Assembly: GCA_049323435.1 (NCBI GenBank)
Contig: JBMOMX010000012.1
Span: forward strand, 248,001 to 312,000
Direction: 5' to 3'
Source: UBA11222 sp049323435
Lineage (GTDB): Bacteria > Pseudomonadota > Alphaproteobacteria > UBA11222
DNA length: 64,000 nucleotides
Part shown: piece by piece, positions 41,453-49,959 of the stretch
Layout of the letters: each line of letters begins with the position of its first letter
How positions within the stretch are numbered: the stretch's first letter is position 1
Translations under genes and position numbers: made by a program
The notes under the pieces: generated by a model
Databases searched by the model: none
What the model saw: the letters and a program-made list of their open reading frames with translations, nothing else
Told to the model about the DNA's origin: nothing

Positions 41453-41486
41453 CCGGGGCTGCGGTTACGCGGCCCCGGTTTTTTTT
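41453..41486 (+). terminator. Rho-independent terminator after the thiolase operon
   Basis: CCGGGGC (41453-41459) and GCCCCGG (41472-41478) form a stem that extends inward with GCG/CGC; eight T follow (41479-41486). It lies 22 bases after the amidohydrolase stop and closes the operon 38560-41430. Confidence 0.93.
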
Positions 41487-41560
41487 GGGCATGGTAATCG
41501 GGCCGGAATTTGACTAGTCTCTCCCCGCATCAAAAACCACCCCCAGCAGGGAGAGTATCC

Positions 41561-42181
41561 ATGAAACTATTCAACTCCATCGGCCCAAACCCGCGCGTCG
41601 TGCGCATGTTCATCGCGGAAAAAGGCATCAATATTCCCACCGAAACCGTCGATCTGATGAAGGGCGATAACCGCAAGGAGCCCTATCTGAAGCTGAACGC
41701 CTTTGGTCAGACCCCGGCGCTGGAACTGGATAATGGTTTATTCCTGTCCGAAATCACCGCGATCTGTGAATATCTGGACGAAAAATTTCCCAATGACACG
41801 CTGATCGGCAAGACGGCGGAAGAACGCGCCGAAACCCGCATGTGGACGCGCCGTGTCGATCTCAATATTGTTGAACCGCTGGCCAATGGTTTCCGTTTCG
41901 CCGAAGGTCTGGGCCTGTTCAAGGACCGCATCCCCACCATTCCCGAAGCCGCCCCCGGCCTGAAAAAAGTAGCCCAGCACAATCTCGCCTGGCTCGACAA
42001 ACAGCTGGCCGGCAAACAATATCTGGCGGGTGCGCGTTTCACGCTGGCCGATATTCTGCTCTATGCGTTTCTGGATTTTGGCGCAACAGTGGGCCAGAAG
42101 GTTCCGGCCGATCTGAAAAACGTCACCGCCTGGTTCGAGCGCGTGAAGGCCCGGCCCAGCGCCGCCGCAACAGCGGGTTAA
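41561..42181 (+). CDS. Glutathione S-transferase family protein
   Basis: A 206-residue GST. KLFNSIGPNPRVVRMFIAEKGI is the N-terminal thioredoxin-like domain with a Ser where the catalytic residue is expected, ALELDNGLFLSEITAICEYLDEKFP is the glutathione-binding cis-Pro/Ser-Glu region, and YLAGARFTLADILLYAFLDFG belongs to the C-terminal helical domain with the N-capping box. ATG 41561 has GGGAGAG before it. It converges on the SDR gene. Confidence 0.92.
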   Translation: MKLFNSIGPNPRVVRMFIAEKGINIPTETVDLMKGDNRKEPYLKLNAFGQTPALELDNGLFLSEITAICEYLDEKFPNDTLIGKTAEERAETRMWTRRVDLNIVEPLANGFRFAEGLGLFKDRIPTIPEAAPGLKKVAQHNLAWLDKQLAGKQYLAGARFTLADILLYAFLDFGATVGQKVPADLKNVTAWFERVKARPSAAATAG

Positions 42182-42200
42182 CAATCTATCCGTTTACGGA

Positions 42201-42232
42201 ATAATCCCCGCGCAGTCATGCGCGGGGATTAT
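42201..42232. terminator. Bidirectional terminator hairpin between GST and SDR genes
   Basis: ATAATCCCCGCGCA and TGCGCGGGGATTAT are exact inverted repeats with the 4-base loop GTCA. The stem is placed between two convergent stops. No long T-run is present on either side. Confidence 0.65.
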
Positions 42233-42241
42233 GCGTTTCAC

Positions 42242-43024
42242 TCACGCATTCTTGATGGTCATGCCGCCATCCACCGGGAATGCGACGCCATTGACATAAG
42301 ATGCGGCCGGCAGACAAAGGCTGAGCGTCATATGCGCCACTTCCTCGGGAAAGCCATAGCGCAGCACCGGCACCCGGCGTTTGACATATTTTTCCTTATT
42401 CTCCTCGGGAATGCGCTCGGTCAGGCCGGTGCGGATGGCGCCGGGGCAGATACAGTTGACCGTGATGCCTTCGCGGCCATATTCCACCGCCAGAGATCGG
42501 GTGACGCCGATCAGCCCGGTTTTGGCCGCCGCATAGCCGACACCGCCGGGCGTTGCGCCCAGCGCCTCGGTCGAGGCGATATTGACCACCCGTGCGCAAT
42601 CCGATTTACGCAAATAAGGCAGCGCCGCGCGCACAATGCGCGCCGGGCCGGTCAGCATCACATCCAGCGCCAGCGCCCAGGTTTCTTCAAAGCGCGAGGA
42701 TTCGGTGGATCCCACCGTCGCAAGCCCGGCATTGTTGACGATAATATCGAGCCGCCCGAACGTCTCGGCAACTTCTTTCACGACCCGTTCCACCGCCTCG
42801 CGCTTGCCGACATCGAACACCCAGCCGCGCGCCGTGCCGCCCGCATCAGTGATTTCCTTGACCACCGCATCCACGGCTTCCTGCTTCAGGTCGGTTACCG
42901 CCACCATCGCGCCTTCGTCGGCGAACAGATGCGCGGTCGCGCGCCCCATGCCGCTGGCGGCCCCGGTAACCAGCACCGCGCGCCCTGCCACCGAGCGGCT
43001 TAATTTAGATAGTCGCGCCATCAC
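42242..43024 (-). CDS. SDR-family oxidoreductase
   Basis: A 260-residue short-chain dehydrogenase: AVLVTGAASGMGRATA is the coenzyme motif, VNNAGLATVG the NAG block and YAAAKTGLIGVTRSLAVEYG the Tyr-x3-Lys site. It converges on the GST gene. Substrate unknown; it is a typical catabolic-region dehydrogenase. Confidence 0.94.
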   Translation of the reverse strand: MMARLSKLSRSVAGRAVLVTGAASGMGRATAHLFADEGAMVAVTDLKQEAVDAVVKEITDAGGTARGWVFDVGKREAVERVVKEVAETFGRLDIIVNNAGLATVGSTESSRFEETWALALDVMLTGPARIVRAALPYLRKSDCARVVNIASTEALGATPGGVGYAAAKTGLIGVTRSLAVEYGREGITVNCICPGAIRTGLTERIPEENKEKYVKRRVPVLRYGFPEEVAHMTLSLCLPAASYVNGVAFPVDGGMTIKNA

Positions 43025-43165
43025 ATACTCCCCCCTGTTTTAATATTACGATGCCGCAGCTTGCCCTTTTTTCCCGATCATGTCACCAGAACAGTCATTG
43101 CGGGCCGAATGCCAAAAGCATTTTCAACCGCGCCCATACTGTTCTATATCACGGATCTACCCTGT

Positions 43166-43252
43166 GCCCGCTTGGCGGAATCGGTAGACGCAAGGGACTT
43201 AAAATCCCTCGGTCGTAAGGCTGTGCCGGTTCGAGTCCGGCAGCGGGCACCA
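43166..43252 (+). tRNA. tRNA-Leu (anticodon UAA)
   Basis: The acceptor stem GCCCGCT/AGCGGGC pairs over all 7 bases and is followed by A and an encoded CCA (43250-43252). The anticodon arm is AGGGA-CTTAAAA-TCCCT, with TAA at 43200-43202, so it reads UUA. The variable region is long, as in class II tRNAs, and the T arm has GGTTCGAGTCC. Confidence 0.98.
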
Positions 43253-43326
43253 CTTCCTCCCCTCCCCGTCTATCCCCTGTTGCGCTGACATAATACTGAT
43301 TTCATTTAATCAAGCGCCGGTCCGCC

Positions 43327-44853
43327 CTATTCGTAAACGAACTCGCTTGCATCAAGGTCGACTTTCGGCAGCGCCTTCTTCTCGGCCCAGTAGTCCTGCG
43401 TGTGTTGCCATTCGGGTTTGTCGCCCCTTTTGGGCATCAGGTGCATACTGCGCATCAGATAGCCGGGATTGAAGTTTTCCGGGTCGATCCACGGTTTGAG
43501 CGGCATATCCTTGTCCTCGGGCCGAAGGGCTACCGTGATCTTGTGTGCTTGCCTGTTTTTCATATGATTGAGTAGCCGGCAGACGAAATCGGCGACCAGA
43601 TCCACCCGCAAGGTCCAACTGGCGCGGAAATAGCCAAAAATCCACACCATATTGGGCACGCCGGTAAACATCATCCCGCGATAGGTTACCGTCTTCGAAA
43701 AATCGACGGGGGTGCCGTCCACGGTAAATCTGATATCGCCGAGCACGCTAAGATCAAACCCGGTTGCGGTCACGATAATATCGGCCTCAAGCACCTCGCC
43801 GGATTTCAGCAGGATGCCTTTTTCGGTAAATCTTTCGATCTCGTCCGTAACCATCGACGCCTTGCCCGAGGCGATTCCCCGGAACAGGTCGCCGTCCGGA
43901 ATAAAGGCGACGCGCTGCCGCCATGGCCGGTATTTCGGCGTGAAATGCTTTTCTATGTCATAGTCTGGCCCCAGATAAGCGCGAACGGCATTCAGCAGAT
44001 CATTCTTGACCGCTTCCGGCTCCTCGAACGAGCGCCGGGTGAATTCGGCCTGCTCCTGCAATATCTGCCTGCGTGCAATCTCATGGATCCAGGTTTCGTC
44101 GATCTCCAGCGCGCGCAACTGGTCGGCCAGTTTGTTTTCATTGCGCGCCGGAATGAAATAGGTAGGCGAGCGTTGCAGCACGGTAATATGCGCGCAGTCG
44201 TCCGCCATTGCGGGAACAACGGTCGCCGCCGTGGCGCCGGAGCCTATGACGATGACCCGCTTGCCCTTATAATCCAGATTTTCGGGCCATTGCTGCGGAT
44301 GAACGATCACCCCCTTGAAATTTTCCATCCCCTCCCACTGGGGCGTATAGCCTTTTTCGTGGCGGTAATAACCCTGGCACATCCAGAGAAAATTGGTGGT
44401 GAAACGCAGATGTTCGCCCGTATCCGTACGAATGGCCTCCAGGGTCCAGAGATTGTGTTTGCTCGACCAGCTCGCCGACAAGATTTTGTGCCGGTAACGG
44501 ATATGCCGGGCGAGGCCGTTCTCCTCGATGACCTCGCCCATATAGGAAAGAATTTCCTCCGCCGTCGCGATTGGCGCGCCGACCCATGGCTTGAAGCGGT
44601 AGCCAAAAGTATAAAGATCGCTATCAGACCGGATGCCGGGATAACGGTGCGTAAGCCAAGTGCCGCCAAAGCTTTCCAGGCCTTCAAGGACGACAAAGCT
44701 TTTATCCGGGCACTGCTGGGTAAGATGGTACGCGGTTCCCACGCCGGAAATGCCCGCTCCAACGATCACGACATCAAAATGTGTGCTATCCTGTTTCGGG
44801 CCTGGCGCCGCCGTTGGGCGTGTTTCGGTCATTGTCATTATACTATGGTCCAT
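43327..44853 (-). CDS. Baeyer-Villiger-type flavin monooxygenase
   Basis: An FAD- and NADPH-dependent monooxygenase of about 508 residues that would turn ketones into esters or lactones. VVIVGAGISGVGTAY is the FAD GxGxxG motif, RVIVIGSGATAATVVP the NADPH motif, and FKGVIVHPQQWPENLDYKGK matches the FxGxxxHxxxWP signature of these enzymes. The start is not certain: ATG 44853 is chosen, but ATG 44838 and an upstream codon at 44916 are possible. It is divergent from the dehydrogenase pair at 45048. Confidence 0.92.
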   Translation of the reverse strand: MDHSIMTMTETRPTAAPGPKQDSTHFDVVIVGAGISGVGTAYHLTQQCPDKSFVVLEGLESFGGTWLTHRYPGIRSDSDLYTFGYRFKPWVGAPIATAEEILSYMGEVIEENGLARHIRYRHKILSASWSSKHNLWTLEAIRTDTGEHLRFTTNFLWMCQGYYRHEKGYTPQWEGMENFKGVIVHPQQWPENLDYKGKRVIVIGSGATAATVVPAMADDCAHITVLQRSPTYFIPARNENKLADQLRALEIDETWIHEIARRQILQEQAEFTRRSFEEPEAVKNDLLNAVRAYLGPDYDIEKHFTPKYRPWRQRVAFIPDGDLFRGIASGKASMVTDEIERFTEKGILLKSGEVLEADIIVTATGFDLSVLGDIRFTVDGTPVDFSKTVTYRGMMFTGVPNMVWIFGYFRASWTLRVDLVADFVCRLLNHMKNRQAHKITVALRPEDKDMPLKPWIDPENFNPGYLMRSMHLMPKRGDKPEWQHTQDYWAEKKALPKVDLDASEFVYE

Positions 44854-45047
44854 TCTTTCTTTGGTGATTGGCTTGTATGCGATGTGTAGAAAAATTCTAA
44901 TAGGCCCCGCAAGCACATAAATTGATCCGCATCAAACATTGAGAAGCCGAACTGCCAGTTCACGAGGGGCTAAGAAAGACTATTGCTCCCCCGCCCCCTC
45001 CCCGTGCTAAAACTCTGATCAAGAATTACCAACATGGAGCGGCTCCA

Positions 45048-46247
45048 ATGGACCTCAGCTATGGCCCGGAATATGAAGATTTCCGCACGGAAGTGCGTGT
45101 ATTTATTGAGAAAAACCAGCATTTGGCGCCGCCTCCGGGCATGGGCATGTACCATCCCGGCCCCAAGGAGCAGGATTGGCAGAAGCTGCTGATCGAAAAC
45201 GGCTATACCTGCCGCACCATCCCCAAACAATATGGCGGTTATGGCGGCGAACCCGACATTCTGAAAAACGTCATCATTCAGGACGAGTTTGCCAAGGCCA
45301 ATGTCAATTCCGGGTTGAGCGGCCAGGGCATCGGCATGTTGGTGCCCACTTTGCTGGAACGCGGCACCGACAAGCAAAAGGAACAATATATCCGCCCGAC
45401 CATCTGGGGCGAGATTTACTGGTGCCAGGGCTATTCCGAACCCGGCGCCGGTTCCGATCTGGCCAGCCTGCGCACCAATGCGCGCGTCGAGGATGGTCAT
45501 TTTGTCATTAACGGCCAGAAAATCTGGACCAGTTCGGCGCATTTTTCCGACATGTGCTTTATTCTGGTGCGCACAGAGCCGGACAAACCCAAGCATGAGG
45601 GCATTTCCTATTTGCTGATGGATATGAAAACCCCCGGCATCGAGGTGCGGCCGCTGGTGACCATGACCGGCGCCGCCGAATTTAACGAAATGTTTCTGAC
45701 CGATGTCAAAGTGCCGGTGGATAGCATTGTCGGCAAGCGCGGCGAGGGCTGGCTGGTCGCCAACACCACGCTGAAGCATGAGCGCGGCATGTTGGGCGAT
45801 CCGTCGCAACTGCTCAGCCGCATCGAAAGCATTCTGAAAATCATGCAGAATGAAATGCTGGATGGTAAACGCCTGATCGAGCATGAGCTGTACCGTGACC
45901 GGCTGGTGGCGGCGCAGGCGAAAACCGAGGCGCTGAAATATCATTCGCTGCGGCTTCTGACCTGCACACTGAAAAACGAAGACCCCGGCGTGGCGCGCCT
46001 GATCATCAAATATTACGGCACCACGCTCAGCCGCGAGCTGTCCGACATCGCGCTGGAGGTGCTGGGCGAATTGGGCAGCCTGTATGACGGCAGCCCGCAT
46101 GTGCGCAGCTATGGCTCCTGGCAATGGCGCAATATGTTCGATCTTGGCCTGATCATTGGCGGCGGCACATCGCAAATTCAGAAAAATATCATCAGTGAGC
46201 GCGGGCTGGGAATGCCCCGCGAGCCAAAACTGGCGGAGACGAAATAA
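45048..46247 (+). CDS. Acyl-CoA dehydrogenase, subunit type 1
   Basis: A 399-residue acyl-CoA dehydrogenase: EIYWCQGYSEPGAGSDLASLRTNARVEDGHFVINGQKIWTSSAHF is the FAD/substrate region and AALFxIGGGTSQIQ-like DLGLIIGGGTSQIQKNIISERGLG the end. It overlaps the next gene by one base (TAATG). Adjacent long and short dehydrogenase genes in steroid and polycyclic catabolism form alpha2beta2 enzymes, and this pair has that layout. A 13-base palindrome TGGAGCGGCTCCA sits directly before the ATG and includes the ribosome site. Confidence 0.93.
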   Translation: MDLSYGPEYEDFRTEVRVFIEKNQHLAPPPGMGMYHPGPKEQDWQKLLIENGYTCRTIPKQYGGYGGEPDILKNVIIQDEFAKANVNSGLSGQGIGMLVPTLLERGTDKQKEQYIRPTIWGEIYWCQGYSEPGAGSDLASLRTNARVEDGHFVINGQKIWTSSAHFSDMCFILVRTEPDKPKHEGISYLLMDMKTPGIEVRPLVTMTGAAEFNEMFLTDVKVPVDSIVGKRGEGWLVANTTLKHERGMLGDPSQLLSRIESILKIMQNEMLDGKRLIEHELYRDRLVAAQAKTEALKYHSLRLLTCTLKNEDPGVARLIIKYYGTTLSRELSDIALEVLGELGSLYDGSPHVRSYGSWQWRNMFDLGLIIGGGTSQIQKNIISERGLGMPREPKLAETK

Positions 46248-47341
46248 TGGAATTCGGATTATCAGACGATCAGAAACTGCTGGAAGATTCCGTCCGCAAG
46301 CTGACCGAGGCGCAACTGCCATTAGAAAAAATCCGCGAATATGCGGCGGCGAAATCCGGCTTCATTCCCGCCATCTGGAGCGGCCTTGTTGATCTGGGCG
46401 CAACCGGCGTGATCATTCCCGAACAATATGGCGGCACCGGGTTCAAAATGCTGGATGCGGTTGTGATTCTCGAAGCGCTGGGGCGCACCGTCGCACCGGT
46501 TCCATTCACCGGATCGGCGATCATGGCGCCCGTGGCGCTGCTGACCGGCGGCACCGACGCGCAGAAAGAAGAATGGCTGCCGCAAATCGCGACGGGCGAG
46601 GTGAAGGCGGGCGTTGGCGTCACCGAAATCATCAGCACGCGCGACAGCAAGGGCGTCAGCCTGTCTGGCGATACGCTGAACGGCAACGCCATGTTCGTGA
46701 TTGACGGATCACCTGCGGATATTTTCCTGATCGCCGCCGGGCCGGACAATATGGCGATCATCCCGCGCAATGCGCCGGGCGTGACGGTAACGCAGCTCAA
46801 GACCATTGATTATTCGCGGATGCATTGCGAGGTGAAGCTGGAAGGCGTCAAGGCCGATCTGCTGGGCGGCAAGGGCAAGGCGGGCGCGGCCATCAAGCAA
46901 ACCATCATGGCCGGGCGTCTTGCTTTGGCGGCGGATACGCTGGGCGCGGCCGAGGTGATGATCGGCAAGGCCGTGGAATATGCCAAGGAACGCAAGCAGT
47001 TTGAAAGGGTGATCGCGTCCTATCAGGCGGTCAAACATATGTGCGCCGAAATGATTTCCGAGCTGGAGCCGTTCCGCTCGCTGATCTGGTATGCGGGACA
47101 TGCCTATGATGAAGTTCCTGACGAGGCGCTGTTGAATGTGCTGCTGGCCAAATCCGGCATTGACGGGGCGGGCAAGTTTATTATCCGCACCGCGACCGAG
47201 GTGCATGGCGGCATGGGCTTTACCGATCTGATGGGCCTGCATTACTGGTACAAACGGGTCAGCGTCAACCGCTCGCTGCTGGGCACGCCGGAAATGCTGC
47301 GCAATGAAGCAGCCATCGCTCAAGGCTGGCTGGCCGCATAA
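46247..47341 (+). CDS. Acyl-CoA dehydrogenase, subunit type 2
   Basis: A 364-residue acyl-CoA dehydrogenase, shorter than its partner: IWSGLVDLGATGVIIPEQYGGTGFKMLDAVVILEALGRTVAPVPFTGS, then ALAADTLGAAEVMIGKAVEYAKERKQFERVIASYQAVKHMCAEM and HGGMGFTDLMGLHYWYKRV. It probably forms a complex with the 45048 protein. The catalytic base of the two cannot be assigned without a structure-based alignment. Confidence 0.92.
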   Translation: MEFGLSDDQKLLEDSVRKLTEAQLPLEKIREYAAAKSGFIPAIWSGLVDLGATGVIIPEQYGGTGFKMLDAVVILEALGRTVAPVPFTGSAIMAPVALLTGGTDAQKEEWLPQIATGEVKAGVGVTEIISTRDSKGVSLSGDTLNGNAMFVIDGSPADIFLIAAGPDNMAIIPRNAPGVTVTQLKTIDYSRMHCEVKLEGVKADLLGGKGKAGAAIKQTIMAGRLALAADTLGAAEVMIGKAVEYAKERKQFERVIASYQAVKHMCAEMISELEPFRSLIWYAGHAYDEVPDEALLNVLLAKSGIDGAGKFIIRTATEVHGGMGFTDLMGLHYWYKRVSVNRSLLGTPEMLRNEAAIAQGWLAA

Positions 47342-47361
47342 ATTTAACGGGGGAAAACGCC

Positions 47362-48315
47362 ATGGATTTGCCGCTCGATAAAAAACTGACCATCGGTTTC
47401 AGCGCCACCATGGCGTCTCCGAAAGCCGCGCGCGAAGTGTCCGATATTGCCGACAGGTTCGGTTATGAATCGCTATGGACCGGCGATCACATCGCCTTCG
47501 CGGTGCCGATGCTGGACCCGCTATTGCAACTGGCGCAGGTGGCGGCGGTCAATTCGCGGCTGCTGCTTGGCACCGGTGTCTATCTGATGCCGTTACGCCA
47601 TGCCAGCACGGTGGCGAAACTGGTGTCCACCTTTGATCATCTCAGCGAAGGCCGGTTTATTTTTGGCGTTGGCGTCGGCGGCGAATTTCCCAATGAATAT
47701 GCCGCCTGCGGCGTGCCGGTGAATGAGCGCGGCGCGCGCCTGACTGAAGGCATCCGCACCATCCGCAAATTGTGGACCGGCGAAAAGGTCAGCAACGAAG
47801 ACAGCAAATTTTATCCGTTCAAGGATGTTCAGATGCTGCCGCGGCCCATCACGCCCGGCGGCCCTCCGATCTGGACCGGCGGCCGGTCCAAGGCCGCGCT
47901 CACCCGCTGCGGGCGGCTGGCCGATGGCTGGATGTCCTATGTGGTGACGCCGGAAATGTACCGCGACGGGCTGCAACAGATTGCCACTGCCGCCAGCGAC
48001 GCCAAACGCGATCTGAAAAAATTCGGCAGCAGCCATCTGGTGTTTATGCGCATCGACGACACTTATGAACGTGCGCTGGAACTGGCGGCGGCGCACCTGA
48101 CCCGGCGCTATGCGATGGATTTCACCTCCGCCGCCAAACGCTATGCGGTGCTGGGAACACCCAGTGATTGCGCGCAGCGCATCGCCGATTTCCACGCCGC
48201 AGGGGTGCGGCATTTTGTGCTGGATTGCACCGGCCCGCTCGAGGAACGCGATGCGCAACTGGAACGTTTCGCCAAAGAGGTGCGCCCTCTGCTGGGCCAA
48301 TTGGCGGCGGCGTAA
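47362..48315 (+). CDS. LLM class flavin-dependent oxidoreductase
   Basis: A 317-residue luciferase-like TIM-barrel: KKLTIGFSATMASPKAAREVSDIADRFGYESLWTGDHIAF, then GTGVYLMPLRHASTVAKLVSTFDHLSEGRFIFGVGVGGEFPNEYAACG. The PPIWTGGRSKAALTRCGRLADGW segment is typical of the F420/FMN branch. GGGGGAAAA lies before the ATG. It lies 20 bases after the dehydrogenase pair and is probably in the same operon. Confidence 0.93.
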   Translation: MDLPLDKKLTIGFSATMASPKAAREVSDIADRFGYESLWTGDHIAFAVPMLDPLLQLAQVAAVNSRLLLGTGVYLMPLRHASTVAKLVSTFDHLSEGRFIFGVGVGGEFPNEYAACGVPVNERGARLTEGIRTIRKLWTGEKVSNEDSKFYPFKDVQMLPRPITPGGPPIWTGGRSKAALTRCGRLADGWMSYVVTPEMYRDGLQQIATAASDAKRDLKKFGSSHLVFMRIDDTYERALELAAAHLTRRYAMDFTSAAKRYAVLGTPSDCAQRIADFHAAGVRHFVLDCTGPLEERDAQLERFAKEVRPLLGQLAAA

Positions 48316-48323
48316 ACCGCGCC

Positions 48324-48698
48324 ATGAGCGAAGCTGGCGCGGCGCAGATCGAGGCGATCAGCGCGATCACCCTCGCCACCCATGACATGGCGCGCGCCGT
48401 GGCGTTTTACGCGGGCCTGGGTTTTGATTTTAGCTATGGCGGCGCGCAAAGCAGCTTCACCAGCTTTCACATCGGCAGCGGCCATCTCAACCTGATGGCC
48501 GCGCCCGAGGACCAAAGCTGGGGCGCCTGGGGGCGCGTCATCATTTACGTATCCGATGTCGACGCCATCTATGCGCGGGCGCTGGCGGCGGGCTTCGCCC
48601 CTGAATTCGCCCCATCCGACGCGCCCTGGGGCGAACGCTATTTCCATATCAAAGACCCCGACGGGCATGAACTGAGTTTCGCGAAGCTGCTGGTGTAA
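48324..48698 (+). CDS. VOC-superfamily (glyoxalase-like) protein
   Basis: A 124-residue single vicinal-oxygen-chelate domain: ITLATHDMARAVAFYAGLGFDFSYGGAQSSFTSFHIGSGHLNLMA, then GRVIIYVSDVDAIYARALAAGF and WGERYFHIKDPDGHELSFAKL. The latter has the C-terminal DPDGHELSF motif with the metal-site Glu. It starts 8 bases after the LLM gene, so it belongs to the same run. Enzyme or binding protein role unknown. Confidence 0.92.
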   Translation: MSEAGAAQIEAISAITLATHDMARAVAFYAGLGFDFSYGGAQSSFTSFHIGSGHLNLMAAPEDQSWGAWGRVIIYVSDVDAIYARALAAGFAPEFAPSDAPWGERYFHIKDPDGHELSFAKLLV

Positions 48699-48705
48699 AA
48701 AAAGA

Positions 48706-49008
48706 TCATCGCCGCATCCGCGCGCCGTGGCGGACCTGCAATATAACGACTTGCGCAGCGTCGATCGTAAACAGGATGCGATACGCGCCAAAAATCAGAT
48801 GGCGGATTTCCACGCCATCAAAACCATTTTCCGGCGCAAGCGGGCAGCGTTCCGGCATGGATGCAAGCGTCCGCATTCTGGTGCGCAGTCTGGAAACAAA
48901 TCTGCGGGCGGCCGCAGGATTATCGCGCGCAATAAAATGGAGAATGCCGTTCAGGTTTGCCTCCGCCATGGGGGTAATAACGACATCAAGCTTGCGCAGG
49001 CGCGGCAT
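48706..49008 (-). CDS. Type II toxin, ParE/RelE superfamily
   Basis: A 100-residue toxin: VVITPMAEANLNGILHFIARDNPAAARRFVSRLRTRMRTLASMPERCPLAPENGF, then VEIRHLIFGAYRILFTIDAAQVVILQVRHGAR. This is the ParE/RelE pattern with the C-terminal RHG end. It lies 1 base from its antitoxin gene on the same strand. It converges on the VOC gene with 7 bases between stops. Confidence 0.92.
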   Translation of the reverse strand: MPRLRKLDVVITPMAEANLNGILHFIARDNPAAARRFVSRLRTRMRTLASMPERCPLAPENGFDGVEIRHLIFGAYRILFTIDAAQVVILQVRHGARMRR

Positions 49009-49009
49009 C

Positions 49010-49318
49010 TCATTTTACGCGGCGGGAACGAACGGGTTTTGGCAGATGTTTTTCTTCCAGCGCCGCAAGCGCCGCTTCGATAGGCCGGGCCTGACCGGCC
49101 CGGTATTCCACAATACTATGGCGCAATTCCAGCAGCCTGTCGGCTTCCTCGGCGCGGGCCAGCAGACGCTGATAGGATTTGATATCCTGCACAACCACTT
49201 CCGCCTGACCATTGACCGTCAGCACCGCCGGACGGCGGTTTTTTTTAAGCCGTGCTATCGCACTGCGCGTGTTGCGCTGAAATTCCGTCAGCGGCTGGAT
49301 GTCCTTGAGATCTATCAT
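49010..49318 (-). CDS. Type II antitoxin, Phd/YefM family
   Basis: A 102-residue antitoxin: PLTEFQRNTRSAIARLKKNRRPAVLTVNGQAEVVVQDIKSYQRLLARAEEADRLLELR is the Phd/YefM domain; the C-terminal part binds the toxin. A palindrome 20 bases before its start is a candidate operator. The toxin of this module is of ParE type, a common combination. Confidence 0.92.
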   Translation of the reverse strand: MIDLKDIQPLTEFQRNTRSAIARLKKNRRPAVLTVNGQAEVVVQDIKSYQRLLARAEEADRLLELRHSIVEYRAGQARPIEAALAALEEKHLPKPVRSRRVK

Positions 49319-49337
49319 GCCTGCTCACCTCTTACGT

Positions 49338-49363
49338 CATGTAAATAAACATGAAATTACATG
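49338..49363 (-). promoter_or_regulatory. Candidate operator of the phd/parE module
   Basis: CATGTAA (49338-49344) and TTACATG (49357-49363) are exact inverted repeats with 12 bases between. The site is 20 bases before the antitoxin start, where Phd/YefM proteins bind to repress their operon. Confidence 0.55.
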
Positions 49364-49476
49364 CTATTATCATGCGGGCGGCAAAGCAAGCCTGTCAATT
49401 TCACACCCCAAATTTCTCAAAAACTTCCCCAAAAACTTCATTGAGTTGAAAGGCCTTATCGCCGATACTGCGCGCC

Positions 49477-49959
49477 ATGACAATAACAGTTCAAAATAAC
49501 CCGCCCGCGGATTTCCACCCGGACCGGGTGCGTGAAATTGCCGAGGCATTGCGGGGGCTGGATGGGCCGCTGCTGCCCATTCTGCACGCCGTCAATGAAC
49601 GTTTTGGCTATGTCGATGAACGCGCCCTGCCCGTGATCGCCGATGTGCTGAACCTGACCCGGGCCGAGGTGCAGGGCGTGGTCAGCTTCTATCATGATTT
49701 CCGGCGGGCGCCTGCGGGCCGCCATGTGGTGAAAATCTGCCGCGCCGAAGCCTGCCAGGCGATGGGCGCGGAGCGGCTGATTGCGGAACTTGAAACATTG
49801 TTCGCCGTCAAGCTGGGCGAAACCAGCAAGGATGGGCGCGTGACGCTTGAGGCGGTCTATTGTCTTGGCAATTGCGCGCTGTCGCCTGCGGCCCTCATTG
49901 ATGGAAAATTATTCGGGCGGCTGGATGCGCCCTGTGTGCAGGCGCAGGTTGGTAAATGA
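49477..49959 (+). CDS. fdsG: NAD-linked formate dehydrogenase gamma subunit FdsG
   Basis: A 160-residue [2Fe-2S] protein of the NuoE type, part of the cytoplasmic FdsABG enzyme that oxidises formate with NAD+. The cluster Cys are in KICRAEACQAMGAE and YCLGNCALSPAALIDG. PLLPILHAVNERFGYVDERALPVIADVLNL is the typical NuoE N-terminal domain. Its stop overlaps fdsB by 4 bases. A further plus-strand operon start with no recognised regulator beside it. Confidence 0.95.
   Translation: MTITVQNNPPADFHPDRVREIAEALRGLDGPLLPILHAVNERFGYVDERALPVIADVLNLTRAEVQGVVSFYHDFRRAPAGRHVVKICRAEACQAMGAERLIAELETLFAVKLGETSKDGRVTLEAVYCLGNCALSPAALIDGKLFGRLDAPCVQAQVGK

Noticed and set aside
43166..43252. Genomic island boundary at tRNA-Leu
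   Set aside because: No integrase gene and no repeated tRNA 3' end were found in the window.
44970..46322. 450-codon open frame on the minus strand
   Set aside because: It is the antisense shadow of the acyl-CoA dehydrogenase gene at 45048-46247; the translation is rich in His, Arg and Gln and has no family pattern.
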